DNA of 9,577 bases, from contig JAGRMK010000006.1 of assembly GCA_020441345.1 (NCBI GenBank), positions 1 to 9,577 on the forward strand, in the 5' to 3' direction. How positions within the stretch are numbered: position 1 is the stretch's first letter; each line of letters begins with the position of its first letter. The position numbers and the translations under genes were made by a program. The notes under the pieces were generated by a model. That model worked only from the letters and a program-made list of their open reading frames with translations, was not told the origin of the DNA and did no database searches. This DNA comes from Paracoccaceae bacterium (GTDB lineage: Bacteria; Pseudomonadota; Alphaproteobacteria; Rhodobacterales; Rhodobacteraceae). Shown here piece after piece: positions 1-7,617 of the stretch.

Positions 1-366
1 CCCCCAGCCCAGCCGCGCCGCCGCCAGCGAAAAGACCGAGGCCCCCGGCAGCGCGCGCCATTCGCCCGGATCGAGCGCCCGCGCCAGCACCGTGCCCGCC
101 CCGAACCAGAACGGATCGCCCGAGGCCAGAACCACCACCCGCCGCCCGCGCAGCGCCAGAAGGCGCGGTAGCCCCGCGGCAAAAGGCACCGGCCAGTCGA
201 TGCGTTCGGCACCCAACCCGGGCATCAAGGCCAGATGCCGCGCCGCGCCCATGACGATCTCGGCGGCCTCCAGCGCTTCGCGGCTTGCAGGCGGCAGCCC
301 ATCCGGTCCATCTTCGCCCAGACCGACAATGGTCAGCCAACAGGTCAGGTTCGGAACCTCAGCCAT
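1..366 (-). CDS. cobL: Precorrin-6Y C5,15-methyltransferase (decarboxylating), N-terminal part, cut by the window edge
   Basis: CobL methylates precorrin-6B at C5 and C15 with SAM and decarboxylates the C12 acetate, giving precorrin-8X in the cytoplasm. Only the first 122 codons are present, and the frame stays open to base 1. What is visible belongs to the N-terminal SAM-dependent methyltransferase domain: WLTIVGLGEDGPDGL at residues 10-24 and the ASGDPFWFG loop at 81-89, both typical of CobL. The CbiT-like decarboxylase half would lie outside the window. I chose the ATG at 366 because the family motif begins about ten residues later and a GAGGA Shine-Dalgarno sits 8 nt upstream (379-375). 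That start overlaps the cobK start codon on the other strand by two bases. Upstream on its own strand lies antisense cobK, then cobJ. It is therefore either read through from the cobJ operon or driven by a promoter inside cobK; the sequence does not settle which. Confidence 0.93.
   Translation of the reverse strand, partial: MAEVPNLTCWLTIVGLGEDGPDGLPPASREALEAAEIVMGAARHLALMPGLGAERIDWPVPFAAGLPRLLALRGRRVVVLASGDPFWFGAGTVLARALDPGEWRALPGASVFSLAAARLGWG
347..359. repeat. Small inverted repeat just upstream of the cobK start
   Basis: AGGTTC-G-GAACCT is a perfect inverted repeat with 6-base arms around one central base. It ends 5 nt before the cobK ATG and falls in codons 3-7 of cobL. In RNA it could form a 5-bp hairpin with a 3-nt loop that takes in the only SD-like AGG of cobK. 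It may equally be a chance palindrome constrained by cobL coding. Confidence 0.3.
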
Positions 367-1096
367 GACTCATGTCCTCGTTCTTGGCGGCACCACCGAG
401 GCCAGCGCGCTCTGCGCGGCCCTGGCCGAGGCGGGGATCCCCGCGACGCTGTCCTACATGGGGCGCGTCGACCGCCCCAAGCCGCAGCCGATCCCGGTGC
501 GGATCGGCGGCTTTGGCGGCGTGCCGGGGCTGGTGGCCTATCTGCACCAGCACCAGATCACCCATCTGGTCGATGCGACGCATCCTTTCGCCGCGCAGAT
601 GAGCACCAACGCCGTGCTGGCGACCCGCGAAACCGGCACTCCGCTGCTGGCCTTGACGCGCCCGGCCTGGCAACCGGGGCCCGGTGACCGCTGGCGCAGC
701 GTGCCTGACATGGCCGCTGCCGTCGCGGCCCTCATTGGTCCGGCACAAAACGTCATGCTGGCGATTGGCCGGATGCATCTGGCCGAATTTGCCGCGCAGC
801 CGCAGCACCACTATCTGCTGCGGCTCGTCGATGCGCCCGTGCAAACCCCGCCGCTGCCGCATCATACCGTGGTCGTCGACCGCGGCCCGTTCAGCGCCGA
901 GGCCGACCGTGCCCTGATGCTGCATCACCGCATCGACCTCGTGGTCAGCAAGAATGCGGGCGGCACGGGCTCGGTGTCGAAACTCGAGGCGGCGCGCGCG
1001 CTGGGCCTGCCGGTGCTGATGATCGACCGCCCCGACCTGCCGCCCCGTGCGCAGGTCCATGACACCGCCGCCGTGCTGGACTGGCTGAGGCGCTGA
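365..1096 (+). CDS. cobK: Precorrin-6A reductase
   Basis: CobK reduces the corrin precursor macrocycle with NADPH, turning precorrin-6A into precorrin-6B ahead of CobL. The protein has 243 residues, normal for the CobK/CbiJ family. Visible family motifs are the N-terminal nucleotide-binding LVLGGTTEA (5-13), DATHPFAA (70-77), IGRMHL (134-139) and VSKNAGG (194-200). The open frame extends upstream, but the ATG at 365 is chosen because MTHVLVLGGTTEA is the standard family beginning and the upstream residues look like readthrough of cobL antisense. No strong Shine-Dalgarno is seen; an AGGTT lies about 13 nt upstream inside a small palindrome. It is the only plus-strand gene among the minus-strand cob genes, convergent with cobJ (83 nt between stops) and divergent from cobL with overlapping start codons. 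Its promoter would have to lie inside cobL. Confidence 0.96.
   Translation: MTHVLVLGGTTEASALCAALAEAGIPATLSYMGRVDRPKPQPIPVRIGGFGGVPGLVAYLHQHQITHLVDATHPFAAQMSTNAVLATRETGTPLLALTRPAWQPGPGDRWRSVPDMAAAVAALIGPAQNVMLAIGRMHLAEFAAQPQHHYLLRLVDAPVQTPPLPHHTVVVDRGPFSAEADRALMLHHRIDLVVSKNAGGTGSVSKLEAARALGLPVLMIDRPDLPPRAQVHDTAAVLDWLRR
375..379 (-). promoter_or_regulatory. Ribosome binding site of cobL
   Basis: Minus-strand GAGGA lies 8 nt before the cobL ATG at 366-364, at good Shine-Dalgarno spacing. It fixes the cobL start and lies inside the first codons of cobK on the opposite strand. Confidence 0.6.
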
Positions 1097-1137
1097 CCGT
1101 CCCCCCATCATCTGTCCGAAAATATCCTGGGGGTGAA

Positions 1138-1168
1138 TGGCCGCAGGCCAGAGGGGGCAACGCCCCCT
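1138..1168. terminator. Paired hairpins between the convergent cobK and cobJ genes, possible bidirectional terminator
   Basis: Two perfect hairpins stand side by side in the 83-nt gap between the cobK stop (1096) and the cobJ stop (1180). The first is TGGCC-GCA-GGCCA (1138-1150). The second is AGGGGGC-AAC-GCCCCCT (1152-1168), with a 7-bp stem. Their position between convergent stops suits a terminator for both strands. The weak point is that neither strand has a real T tract after the stem (only TT on plus), so this is not a textbook rho-independent terminator. The block before it (about 1113-1137, containing AAAATATCCTGGGGG) looks like the start of the same element. Confidence 0.5.
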
Positions 1169-1179
1169 TGCCACGGCTC

Positions 1180-1926
1180 TCACGCCGACCTCGGTGTGAA
1201 CAGGATCGGACCGCGCGGCGTCTCGATGATCCGCGTAGCCGATGAGCCCACGATCACCATCGTGCGCATGTCGGCCATCTCGGGTGTGGCTTCGGTCAGG
1301 GGCACAATGCGCAGGGTCTGGTCGACGCGCGACACGTTGCGCGCGAACAGGATCGGACGCGCATCGCCGCAGGCCTCGCGCAAGACTTTCAGCGCCCGCT
1401 CGAAACCCTCGGGCCGGGATCTCGAGCGCGGATTGTAGAAGGCCATCGCGAAATCGGCTTCCGCCGCCAGCCGCAGCCGCTTTTCGATCAGCGCCCAGGG
1501 CTTCAGGTTGTCGCTCAGGTTGATGGTGCAAAAATCGTGCCCCAAAGGCGCGCCCGCCGCCGCTGCCGCCGCCAGCATCGCGGTGATGCCGGGCAGAACG
1601 CGGATCTCCAGCGCGCGCCAGGCCTCGGGCCCGGCCTCCAGCGCCTCGAACACCGCCGAGGCCATGGCAAAGACTCCCGGATCGCCCGACGAGACCACGA
1701 CCACGCGGCGGCCCTCGGCGGCCATGCTCAGCGCGTGCCGCGAACGGTCCAGTTCGACGCGGTTGTCGCTGCCGTGCAGCGTCAGGCCGTCGCGCGGCGC
1801 GACGCGGGCGACATAGGGGAAATATCCCACGACATCGGTTGCCTGGTCCAGGGTCGCGCGCACCTCGGGCGTCACCATGTCCTCGTTCCCGGGGCCGAGC
1901 CCGGCAATCACCACCCAGCCGCTCAT
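1180..1926 (-). CDS. cobJ: Precorrin-3B C17-methyltransferase
   Basis: CobJ uses SAM to methylate precorrin-3B at C17 and brings about ring contraction to precorrin-4. The 248-residue protein is a single class III tetrapyrrole methylase domain of normal length. Seen in order are GLGPGNEDMVTPE (9-21), GYFPYVARV (34-42), VVVVSSGDPGVFAMASAVFE (75-94), the PGITAM loop (112-117) and the CobJ-type stretch HDFCTINLSDNLKPW (130-144), which separates it from CobI and CobM. The start at 1926 is fixed by an ATGA overlap with the cobI stop, which implies coupled translation. It is the last gene of the uninterrupted minus-strand run; the structured element and antisense cobK follow. In the pathway it takes the product of CobG, encoded three genes upstream. 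Confidence 0.96.
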   Translation of the reverse strand: MSGWVVIAGLGPGNEDMVTPEVRATLDQATDVVGYFPYVARVAPRDGLTLHGSDNRVELDRSRHALSMAAEGRRVVVVSSGDPGVFAMASAVFEALEAGPEAWRALEIRVLPGITAMLAAAAAAGAPLGHDFCTINLSDNLKPWALIEKRLRLAAEADFAMAFYNPRSRSRPEGFERALKVLREACGDARPILFARNVSRVDQTLRIVPLTEATPEMADMRTMVIVGSSATRIIETPRGPILFTPRSA

Positions 1927-2642
1927 GGCCTGCGCCCCTGTCCGTGTATGATCGCGATGGAAAAATAGGGCGCGGTTTCCGCCTCGGCCAGCGGAATGAC
2001 CCGCTGTTCGGGCATTGCCGCATATTCGACCAGCCAGGCGGCATCCATCCGTCCCGCCGCAGCGATCGCGCGTTTCAGCTTCGCCAGGTTCTGGCCGATC
2101 TTCATCACCACCAGCGCGTCGGTCTGGGCGATGCGGCGCGACAGCTCATCCTCGGGCAGGGTGGCGGGGGCCACCGTCAGCACGTCATCGCCCCAGGTGA
2201 TCGGTGCGCCGGTGGCGGTCCAGGCCGCCGACATGCCGGTGATCGCGGGCACCACCTGCACCGGGACGTGAGCGGTCAGGCGCGAATGGAGGTGCATGAA
2301 CGAGCCGTAGAAAAACGGATCCCCCTCGCACAGGACAACCACATCCTCGCCCGCCTCGGCCAACCCCCGCAGATGCCCGGCGCTCTTGTGGTAGAACGCG
2401 GCCAACGAAACGGCATAACGCGGGTCGTCCAGTGGGATCTCGGTCGTGACGGGATAATCCATCGGGAATTCGACAACATCGGTGCGCAGCATCCCCTCGA
2501 CGATGCGCCGCGCCTGCCCCTGCCGCCCGGCCTTGCGGAAATAGGCAACATGCCGCGCGCCCCGCACCAGCCGGTCGGCGCGCACACTCATCAGGTCGGG
2601 CGATCCGGGGCCAAGGCCCACGCCATGAACTGTGCCGCTCAT
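1923..2642 (-). CDS. cobI: Precorrin-2 C20-methyltransferase
   Basis: CobI transfers a methyl group from SAM to C20 of precorrin-2, giving precorrin-3A, the substrate of CobG. The protein has 239 residues and is a single tetrapyrrole methylase domain. Motifs are GVGLGPGSPDLMSVRA (7-22), AYFRKAG (33-39), LCEGDPFFYGSFMHL (104-118) and VVPAITGMSAAW (130-141). The EGDPFFYGS form of the SAM loop is typical of the CobI/CbiL branch. The frame is open upstream through the end of cobH, but MSGTVHGVGLGPG at 2642 is the family start and its ATG overlaps the cobH stop as ATGA. The 3' end overlaps cobJ in the same way. Expression should be tied to the riboswitch operon by readthrough and coupled translation. 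Confidence 0.96.
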   Translation of the reverse strand: MSGTVHGVGLGPGSPDLMSVRADRLVRGARHVAYFRKAGRQGQARRIVEGMLRTDVVEFPMDYPVTTEIPLDDPRYAVSLAAFYHKSAGHLRGLAEAGEDVVVLCEGDPFFYGSFMHLHSRLTAHVPVQVVPAITGMSAAWTATGAPITWGDDVLTVAPATLPEDELSRRIAQTDALVVMKIGQNLAKLKRAIAAAGRMDAAWLVEYAAMPEQRVIPLAEAETAPYFSIAIIHGQGRRP

Positions 2643-3268
2643 TCCATGCGGCTCGCGATGGCATTGATTGCGGCGACGGTGATCGCCGAACCGCCCAGCC
2701 GCCCCTTGACGATGACGCTGGGCACGGGCTGCGCGGCCCAAAGCGCGTCTTTCGATTCGACCGCGCCGACAAACCCCACGGGGCAGCCAATGATCGCGGC
2801 AGGGCGCGGGCAGGCCGGGTCTTCGAGCATGTTCAACAAGTGAAAGAGCGCGGTCGGCGCGTTGCCGATCGCCACCACGGCGCCGCCAAGATGCGGGCGC
2901 CAGAGTTCCAGCGCGGCGGCGGACCGGGTGTTGCCCATCTCTTTCGCCATGCCCGGCACCGCCGGGTCGTGCAGCGTGCAGAGGACCGCGTTGTCGGCGG
3001 GCAGGCGGAACCGCGTGATCCCCTCGGACACCATGCGCGCGTCACACAGGATCGGCGCGCCCTGTTCCAGCGCGCTGCGGGCGGCAGAAACGAATCCAGG
3101 CGAGAAATGAATGAATTCTTCCAGTCCGACCATCCCGGCCGCGTGGATCATGCGCACCGCGACCTGTTCCTCGTCGGCGTCGAACCGGGCCAGATCCGCT
3201 TCGTCGCGGATCGTGGCAAAGGACTGGCGGTAGATCGCGGCGCCGTCGGTCTGGTATTCATAGGGCAT
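2639..3268 (-). CDS. cobH: Precorrin-8X methylmutase
   Basis: CobH moves the C11 methyl group of precorrin-8X to C12, forming hydrogenobyrinic acid. The 209-residue protein covers the whole CobH/CbiC domain. The catalytic histidine region is visible as RMIHAAGMVG, with His42 matching the active-site histidine known as His43 in the Pseudomonas denitrificans enzyme. Other conserved stretches are CDARMVSEGI (95-104), the glycine-rich AIGNAPTALF segment and the IGCPVGFVGAVESK segment near the C terminus. The ATG at 3268 directly follows the cobG stop (TGA-ATG), so translation is probably coupled. The stop overlaps cobI as ATGA. Nothing looks truncated or unusual. Confidence 0.97.
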   Translation of the reverse strand: MPYEYQTDGAAIYRQSFATIRDEADLARFDADEEQVAVRMIHAAGMVGLEEFIHFSPGFVSAARSALEQGAPILCDARMVSEGITRFRLPADNAVLCTLHDPAVPGMAKEMGNTRSAAALELWRPHLGGAVVAIGNAPTALFHLLNMLEDPACPRPAAIIGCPVGFVGAVESKDALWAAQPVPSVIVKGRLGGSAITVAAINAIASRME

Positions 3269-4396
3269 TCATGCGGCTCCGAAATGGGCAAGGATCTGGT
3301 CGGCGCTGAGGCCGGTTTGCGCGGGGGTGTCCCCGGCGCGGGCGTTTTGGGCAAGGGCATAGCGGCCGTCCTGGCCGATCACCACGGTGTCCGCCGCGGT
3401 CATGCGGGCGCAGCCCTTGGCACAGCCGGACACATGCAACCGCCCGGTCACATGGGGCGCGAGGCGGCGGGCGAGATCGCGGGTTTCCACGCTGGCCTGC
3501 GGGCAAAAGGGCGCGCCGGGGCAGGCATCGACGCGCAGTTCGGGGGCGTCGGCATCCCACAGCAACCCATTGCGCGGACCGGGCACGCCGGTTTCCAGCA
3601 GTGCCACGCGCCAGGGTGTCACGCGCAACGCCGCCGCGCCGCTGTCGGTGAGGGCGCGTGCCAGATCCCGCGCCCGGACCTGCCCGAAGGCAAAGCCCTG
3701 CGCCGCGCCCATCGGGTGCCGGCCGGGGCGCAGCGGCAAGTGGGCAGGGGCGGGGGCCTCGGTCTGCGCGGCCCAATCGGGCAGCGGGGCGGCGTGGCGC
3801 ACCATGCGGCCCGCCTCTGGCCCGCTGCTGTCCACGAACCAGTGTGCCAGCCGGATCAAGGTGTCGATTTCGGCGCCAGGGCGCAGGGGCGTGCCCGTCG
3901 CGCGCCCTTCGGCACGCAGGATCAGCGCACCGGAGGCCCCGCGCTCGATGCGGAAATCGGCGGAAACACCGCCCAGCACCGGCCCCGTGCCGGCGTCGAT
4001 GGCAAAGCCCATCTTGGGCGGCAGGCTGGGCAGGTCATGCAGACGGGCCATCAGTTCGTTGGCGAGGCGTTGGGTATCATCGCCATCGGTCCAGAACGGC
4101 GTCACCACGATATTGCGCCGGGTTTCGGTTGCGGCGTCGGGGTCCAGCAGGTCCAAATGCTCCAGATCGGCGATCAAGCCGGTCCATGCGGTTTCGGCCA
4201 CGCCCCGTATCTGAATATTCGCGCGGTTGGTCAGGTCGATCAGCCCGGCGCCATGGGCCTCGGCCGCCGCGCACAGACCCTGCGCCTGCGCGGTGGACAG
4301 GCGCGCCAGCCGGGGGCGGACCCGCACGACATAGCCATCGCCCGACAGCATCGGCCTGTGCGCGCCGGGGCACCAGCCCTTGACCGCGAAACTCAT
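3269..4396 (-). CDS. cobG: Precorrin-3B synthase (oxygen-dependent, sulfite/nitrite reductase-like)
   Basis: CobG is the O2-dependent enzyme that hydroxylates precorrin-3A at C20 and forms the gamma-lactone of precorrin-3B, the step that marks the aerobic B12 route. The 375-residue protein begins with KGWCPGAHRPMLSGDG (6-21), standard for CobG. It has a ferredoxin-like sulfite reductase half-domain (TNRANIQIRG at 56-65), a second half-domain from about residue 230, and the [4Fe-4S] ligand pattern Cys292-x5-Cys298 and Cys325-x3-Cys329 (CPGAPFC and CAKGC). The frame is open far upstream, but the ATG at 4396 gives the family start and overlaps the cobN stop as ATGA. It is shorter than the P. denitrificans protein (about 460 residues as I recall), but both half-domains and all four cysteines are present. 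Some relatives, such as Rhodobacter capsulatus, use CobZ instead. Confidence 0.95.
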   Translation of the reverse strand: MSFAVKGWCPGAHRPMLSGDGYVVRVRPRLARLSTAQAQGLCAAAEAHGAGLIDLTNRANIQIRGVAETAWTGLIADLEHLDLLDPDAATETRRNIVVTPFWTDGDDTQRLANELMARLHDLPSLPPKMGFAIDAGTGPVLGGVSADFRIERGASGALILRAEGRATGTPLRPGAEIDTLIRLAHWFVDSSGPEAGRMVRHAAPLPDWAAQTEAPAPAHLPLRPGRHPMGAAQGFAFGQVRARDLARALTDSGAAALRVTPWRVALLETGVPGPRNGLLWDADAPELRVDACPGAPFCPQASVETRDLARRLAPHVTGRLHVSGCAKGCARMTAADTVVIGQDGRYALAQNARAGDTPAQTGLSADQILAHFGAA

Positions 4397-7300
4397 GTCC
4401 CCAACCCCGCCAGAATGGAGTTGCGCCGCGTCGCCCAAAGCCCCGCCGCGTGCAGCGCGGCAAAGCGTGCCTCCATCGCTGCCAGCGCCTGCGGGTTCTC
4501 GCGGGCCAGAAACGCGCGCACGTCGTCCCGGCCCAGTGTTGCCTCGTGATAGAGGTCGATCAGCTGCGCCGGCACGGCAGCTGCGAGATGGGCAAAGGCA
4601 CCCAGATGATCCAGCGTCGCGGCAATTTCCGCACCGCCCCGGAACCCGTGGCGCATCATCCCGTCGATCCATTTGGGATTGGCGGCACGGGCCCTCACGA
4701 CCCGGGCGATTTCCTCGGTCAGGGTGCGGGCCGTGGGGTTGGCGGGGTCGCGCGCATCCAGATGATAAAGCGCGGCCTTGCCCCCTGTGATGCCCTGCGC
4801 AGCGGCGAACCCGGCTTCGTGGGTGGCGTAATCGGCGGCCAGCAGCAGATCGGTCTCGGGCAGATCCTGGAGATGAACGAAGGCATCCGCGTTGCGCACC
4901 CGCGCCGACAGCCCCTCGGCGTCGGCGGCGCCGGTATCCAGCGCGTGACTGCTGGCCTTGAGCCAGGCCTCTCCAGCCGCCTTGCGCGCGGCCTCGGTAT
5001 AGGTGTCGGGCGCGTCGTTCATGCCCATGCCATAGTGTCCCGGCGTCGGACCATAGACCCGTGCCAGATCGCTGCGACCCGCGTAGGGGTTCCAGTCGCG
5101 CGCCTCGTCCCGCGCGGCCAGCGCCTGCACGGCGCTGCCGAACAACGCGGCGAGGTCGGGAAACACGTCGCGGAACAGACCGGACACGCGCAACGTCACG
5201 TCCAGACGCGGGCGGTCCAGTTCGGCGATTGGCAGGATCTCGACCCCCGACACACGTCCCGAACCCGCGTCCCAAACGGGTTTCGCGCCCAGAAGATGCA
5301 GCGCCATGGCGAATTCCTCGCCCGCCGTGCGCATCGTCGCAGAGCCCCACAGATCGACCACCAGCCCGCGCGGATAATCGCCGTGGTCCTGCAAATGGCG
5401 GCGCACCAGCTCCTCAGCCAGCGTAACGCCCTGGGCATGGGCGGCGCGGGTCGGCACGGCGCGGGGGTCGGTGGTAAAGAGGTTTCGGCCGGTTGGGAGA
5501 ACATCGCGGCGTCCCCGCCACGGGCTGCCTGAGGGGCCAGGGGCGACCCAGCGGCCGGCCAGAGCGGCGCATAGCCCGGCCCGTTCCGCCGCCCCGTAAT
5601 CGCCGGTGCCAAAAACATGCAGCCCGTCGCCGAACTGGCTTTCCTTGACATCGCAAACGAAGCGGTCGATGCGGGTGATTGCCTCGGCAAGACTGGTCGC
5701 AGAGTTCAGCCCCAGCTCGTCCTCCAGCCCCAGCGCCTGCGCTTCCTCGCGGATGCCCGCTTGCAGCCGGTCACGCCGCGCGGGGTCCAGCCCGTCGGCA
5801 TTGGAAAACTCGTCAAGCAGGGTTTCCAGCCGGGTCATCCCCGCGCCGGCTTGAGCCTGTGTCATCGGTGGCGGCACATGGCCCAGTGTCACCGCGCCGA
5901 TCCGGCGCTTGGCCTGCGCGGCCTCGCCGGGATCGTTGACGATGAACGGATAGATCACCGGCAGGCCCCGTGTCAGGGCGGCAGGCCAGCAGGCGGGAGA
6001 GAGGGCCACGGACTTGCCCGGCAGCCATTCCAGCGTGCCGTGCGCGCCGATATGCACGAGGCTGTCGGCCTGCGACGCCAGCCATAGATAGAACGCAACA
6101 TAGGCATGCCGCGGGCACCGCGAGAGGTCGTGATACTCGTCATCGCGCTGGATGGGCGCGCCGCGTTCGGGTTGCAACGCGATCAGGGCCTTTCCGGCAC
6201 GCAGCGCCTTGAACCGAAACATGCCGTCGGTGCAGTCAGGGTCGGATTCGGGCGGCCCCCAGGCAGCGTGCAGGTCGGCGCGCAGCGGCGCGGGCAAACC
6301 GGCCAGCAGGGTCTGGTACTCATTTTGCGAAAACGCGATGCGGGCGGTGTCCAGATCGCGAGGATCGGCGTCAGTGACCGTGTAGCCTTGCGCGCCAAGA
6401 TCGGCCAGGATTGCCTGCGCCGAGGCCAGAGCATCCAGCCCGACGGCATGCGCCATTTGCCAATCCTTGCCGGGATAGGTGCTGAGAACCAGCGCCACGC
6501 GCCGCTCTGCCCTTGGGGATTGCGCCAGTCGCACCCAGCCCTGCACCTGATCGACCAGCGCGGAGATTTGCGCGGGGTCGGCGCGGTGTTCCCATCGCGC
6601 GAATTGCAGGTCCGGGTCGCGGGCGCCGGTGTCCTTGAAGCTCACGACGCCGCCAAAGACGCGGCCGTCAACCTCGGGCAAGACGACATGCATCGCCAGA
6701 TCCGCGGGCGAGAGGCCGCGCTCGGCCTCGGCCCAGGCTTTGCGGCCATTCGTTGCCAGCGCGATCTGGAACACCGGCACATTACCCGCATCGAGGGGGG
6801 TGCCGCCTTCGCCCTGTGCCGAGAACGCGGTGGCATTGACCACCGCGACCGGCGCCAGCGCAGCGATCCAGCGCCGCAACCAGCCGCGCGCGTTCGGAGC
6901 TTTCAGCGAGGGGGCAAAGAGGCCCACGACATCAAACCCGGCCGCGTCAAACGCCTGCGCGATGGCGTCCAGTGGATGCGTGTCGGCGGCGGTCAGATAG
7001 GCGCGATAGAACGTCAGAACGATGCGTGGGCGGGTGCCGAGGGCCAGCGCGGCGGGGCAGGTGACGCCCTGCGGGGTCCAGCCGCCGACCTCGGGCAAGG
7101 CGCGGACGCCGCGCACCGGCGCGGCATAGAGGCCAGCCGCAAGCGCCATCTGTTGCAGCGCAGCCTGCGCCGCCACCGCGCCGCCCTGATCGCACAGATG
7201 CTGCAACCGCCGCAGGGTGGACACCGGCAGGGTGCTGATTTCGTCCAGACGCTCATCCGGGCGGCCATCGGCGGGCAGGACGGCCAGCGCGATGCCATGC

Positions 7301-7617
7301 CGTTGCGCCAGGGCCTGCACCTGCTGCAACCCGTAAGACCAATAGGGCACACCGCCGATCAGCCGGATCAGGATACCCCGCGCCCCGGCCAACGTGTTTT
7401 CGACATAGGTATCGACCGACAGCGGATGCTTAAGCGCGACAAGATTGGCCAGCCGCAGCGTCGGCAATGCGCCCTTCGCCCGCCGCCACCCCGCCGCAAA
7501 AGCGCCAAGATCGCTGTCAGAGAACGACAGCACCACCAGATCGGCGGGCGTCTGCCCCAGATCGGTCGGCGTTGCCGTTTCTTCTAGCCCGTGGCTTTCG
7601 CGGAAGATGACATGCAT
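4393..7617 (-). CDS. cobN: Cobaltochelatase large subunit
   Basis: CobN is the large, tetrapyrrole-binding subunit of the ATP-dependent CobNST chelatase, which inserts Co(II) into hydrogenobyrinic acid a,c-diamide. The 1074-residue protein belongs to the CobN/ChlH/BchH family. Visible segments are VVLSFSDSDLGAFAAGW (28-44), LRLANLVALKHPLSVDTYV (54-72), STYPGKDWQMAHAVGLDALA (379-398), the conserved HIGAHGTLEWLPGK core (522-535), VIYPFIVNDPGEAAQAKRR (554-572) and LPTGRNLFTTDPRAVPTRAA (707-726). It is about 200 residues shorter than P. denitrificans CobN (1275 residues as I recall) but has no frameshift, so it looks like a compact form. The ATG at 7617 has AGGGA 9 nt upstream (7631-7627), the only clear stand-alone ribosome site after cobW. 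CobS and CobT are not in the window. Its stop overlaps cobG. Confidence 0.97.
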   Translation of the reverse strand: MHVIFRESHGLEETATPTDLGQTPADLVVLSFSDSDLGAFAAGWRRAKGALPTLRLANLVALKHPLSVDTYVENTLAGARGILIRLIGGVPYWSYGLQQVQALAQRHGIALAVLPADGRPDERLDEISTLPVSTLRRLQHLCDQGGAVAAQAALQQMALAAGLYAAPVRGVRALPEVGGWTPQGVTCPAALALGTRPRIVLTFYRAYLTAADTHPLDAIAQAFDAAGFDVVGLFAPSLKAPNARGWLRRWIAALAPVAVVNATAFSAQGEGGTPLDAGNVPVFQIALATNGRKAWAEAERGLSPADLAMHVVLPEVDGRVFGGVVSFKDTGARDPDLQFARWEHRADPAQISALVDQVQGWVRLAQSPRAERRVALVLSTYPGKDWQMAHAVGLDALASAQAILADLGAQGYTVTDADPRDLDTARIAFSQNEYQTLLAGLPAPLRADLHAAWGPPESDPDCTDGMFRFKALRAGKALIALQPERGAPIQRDDEYHDLSRCPRHAYVAFYLWLASQADSLVHIGAHGTLEWLPGKSVALSPACWPAALTRGLPVIYPFIVNDPGEAAQAKRRIGAVTLGHVPPPMTQAQAGAGMTRLETLLDEFSNADGLDPARRDRLQAGIREEAQALGLEDELGLNSATSLAEAITRIDRFVCDVKESQFGDGLHVFGTGDYGAAERAGLCAALAGRWVAPGPSGSPWRGRRDVLPTGRNLFTTDPRAVPTRAAHAQGVTLAEELVRRHLQDHGDYPRGLVVDLWGSATMRTAGEEFAMALHLLGAKPVWDAGSGRVSGVEILPIAELDRPRLDVTLRVSGLFRDVFPDLAALFGSAVQALAARDEARDWNPYAGRSDLARVYGPTPGHYGMGMNDAPDTYTEAARKAAGEAWLKASSHALDTGAADAEGLSARVRNADAFVHLQDLPETDLLLAADYATHEAGFAAAQGITGGKAALYHLDARDPANPTARTLTEEIARVVRARAANPKWIDGMMRHGFRGGAEIAATLDHLGAFAHLAAAVPAQLIDLYHEATLGRDDVRAFLARENPQALAAMEARFAALHAAGLWATRRNSILAGLGT

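Noticed and set aside
92..364. N-terminal extension of cobK to an upstream ATG
   Set aside because: The extra 91 residues are Arg/Pro/Ala-rich antisense of cobL, and the canonical CobK start MTHVLVLGGTTEA is at 365.
359..2044. Minus-strand open frame of 561 codons across cobJ and cobK
   Set aside because: It runs out of frame through cobJ and antisense through cobK. Both of those genes carry complete family motifs and this frame carries none.
2840..4549. Long plus-strand open frame of 569 codons opposite cobG and cobH
   Set aside because: It is antisense to well-supported cob genes, has a low-complexity Gly/Arg/His/Gln-rich composition typical of GC-rich shadow frames, and shows no recognisable domain.
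6106..7587. Long plus-strand open frame of 493 codons opposite the cobN 5' half
   Set aside because: It is the antisense shadow of cobN, has a biased composition and no family motif.
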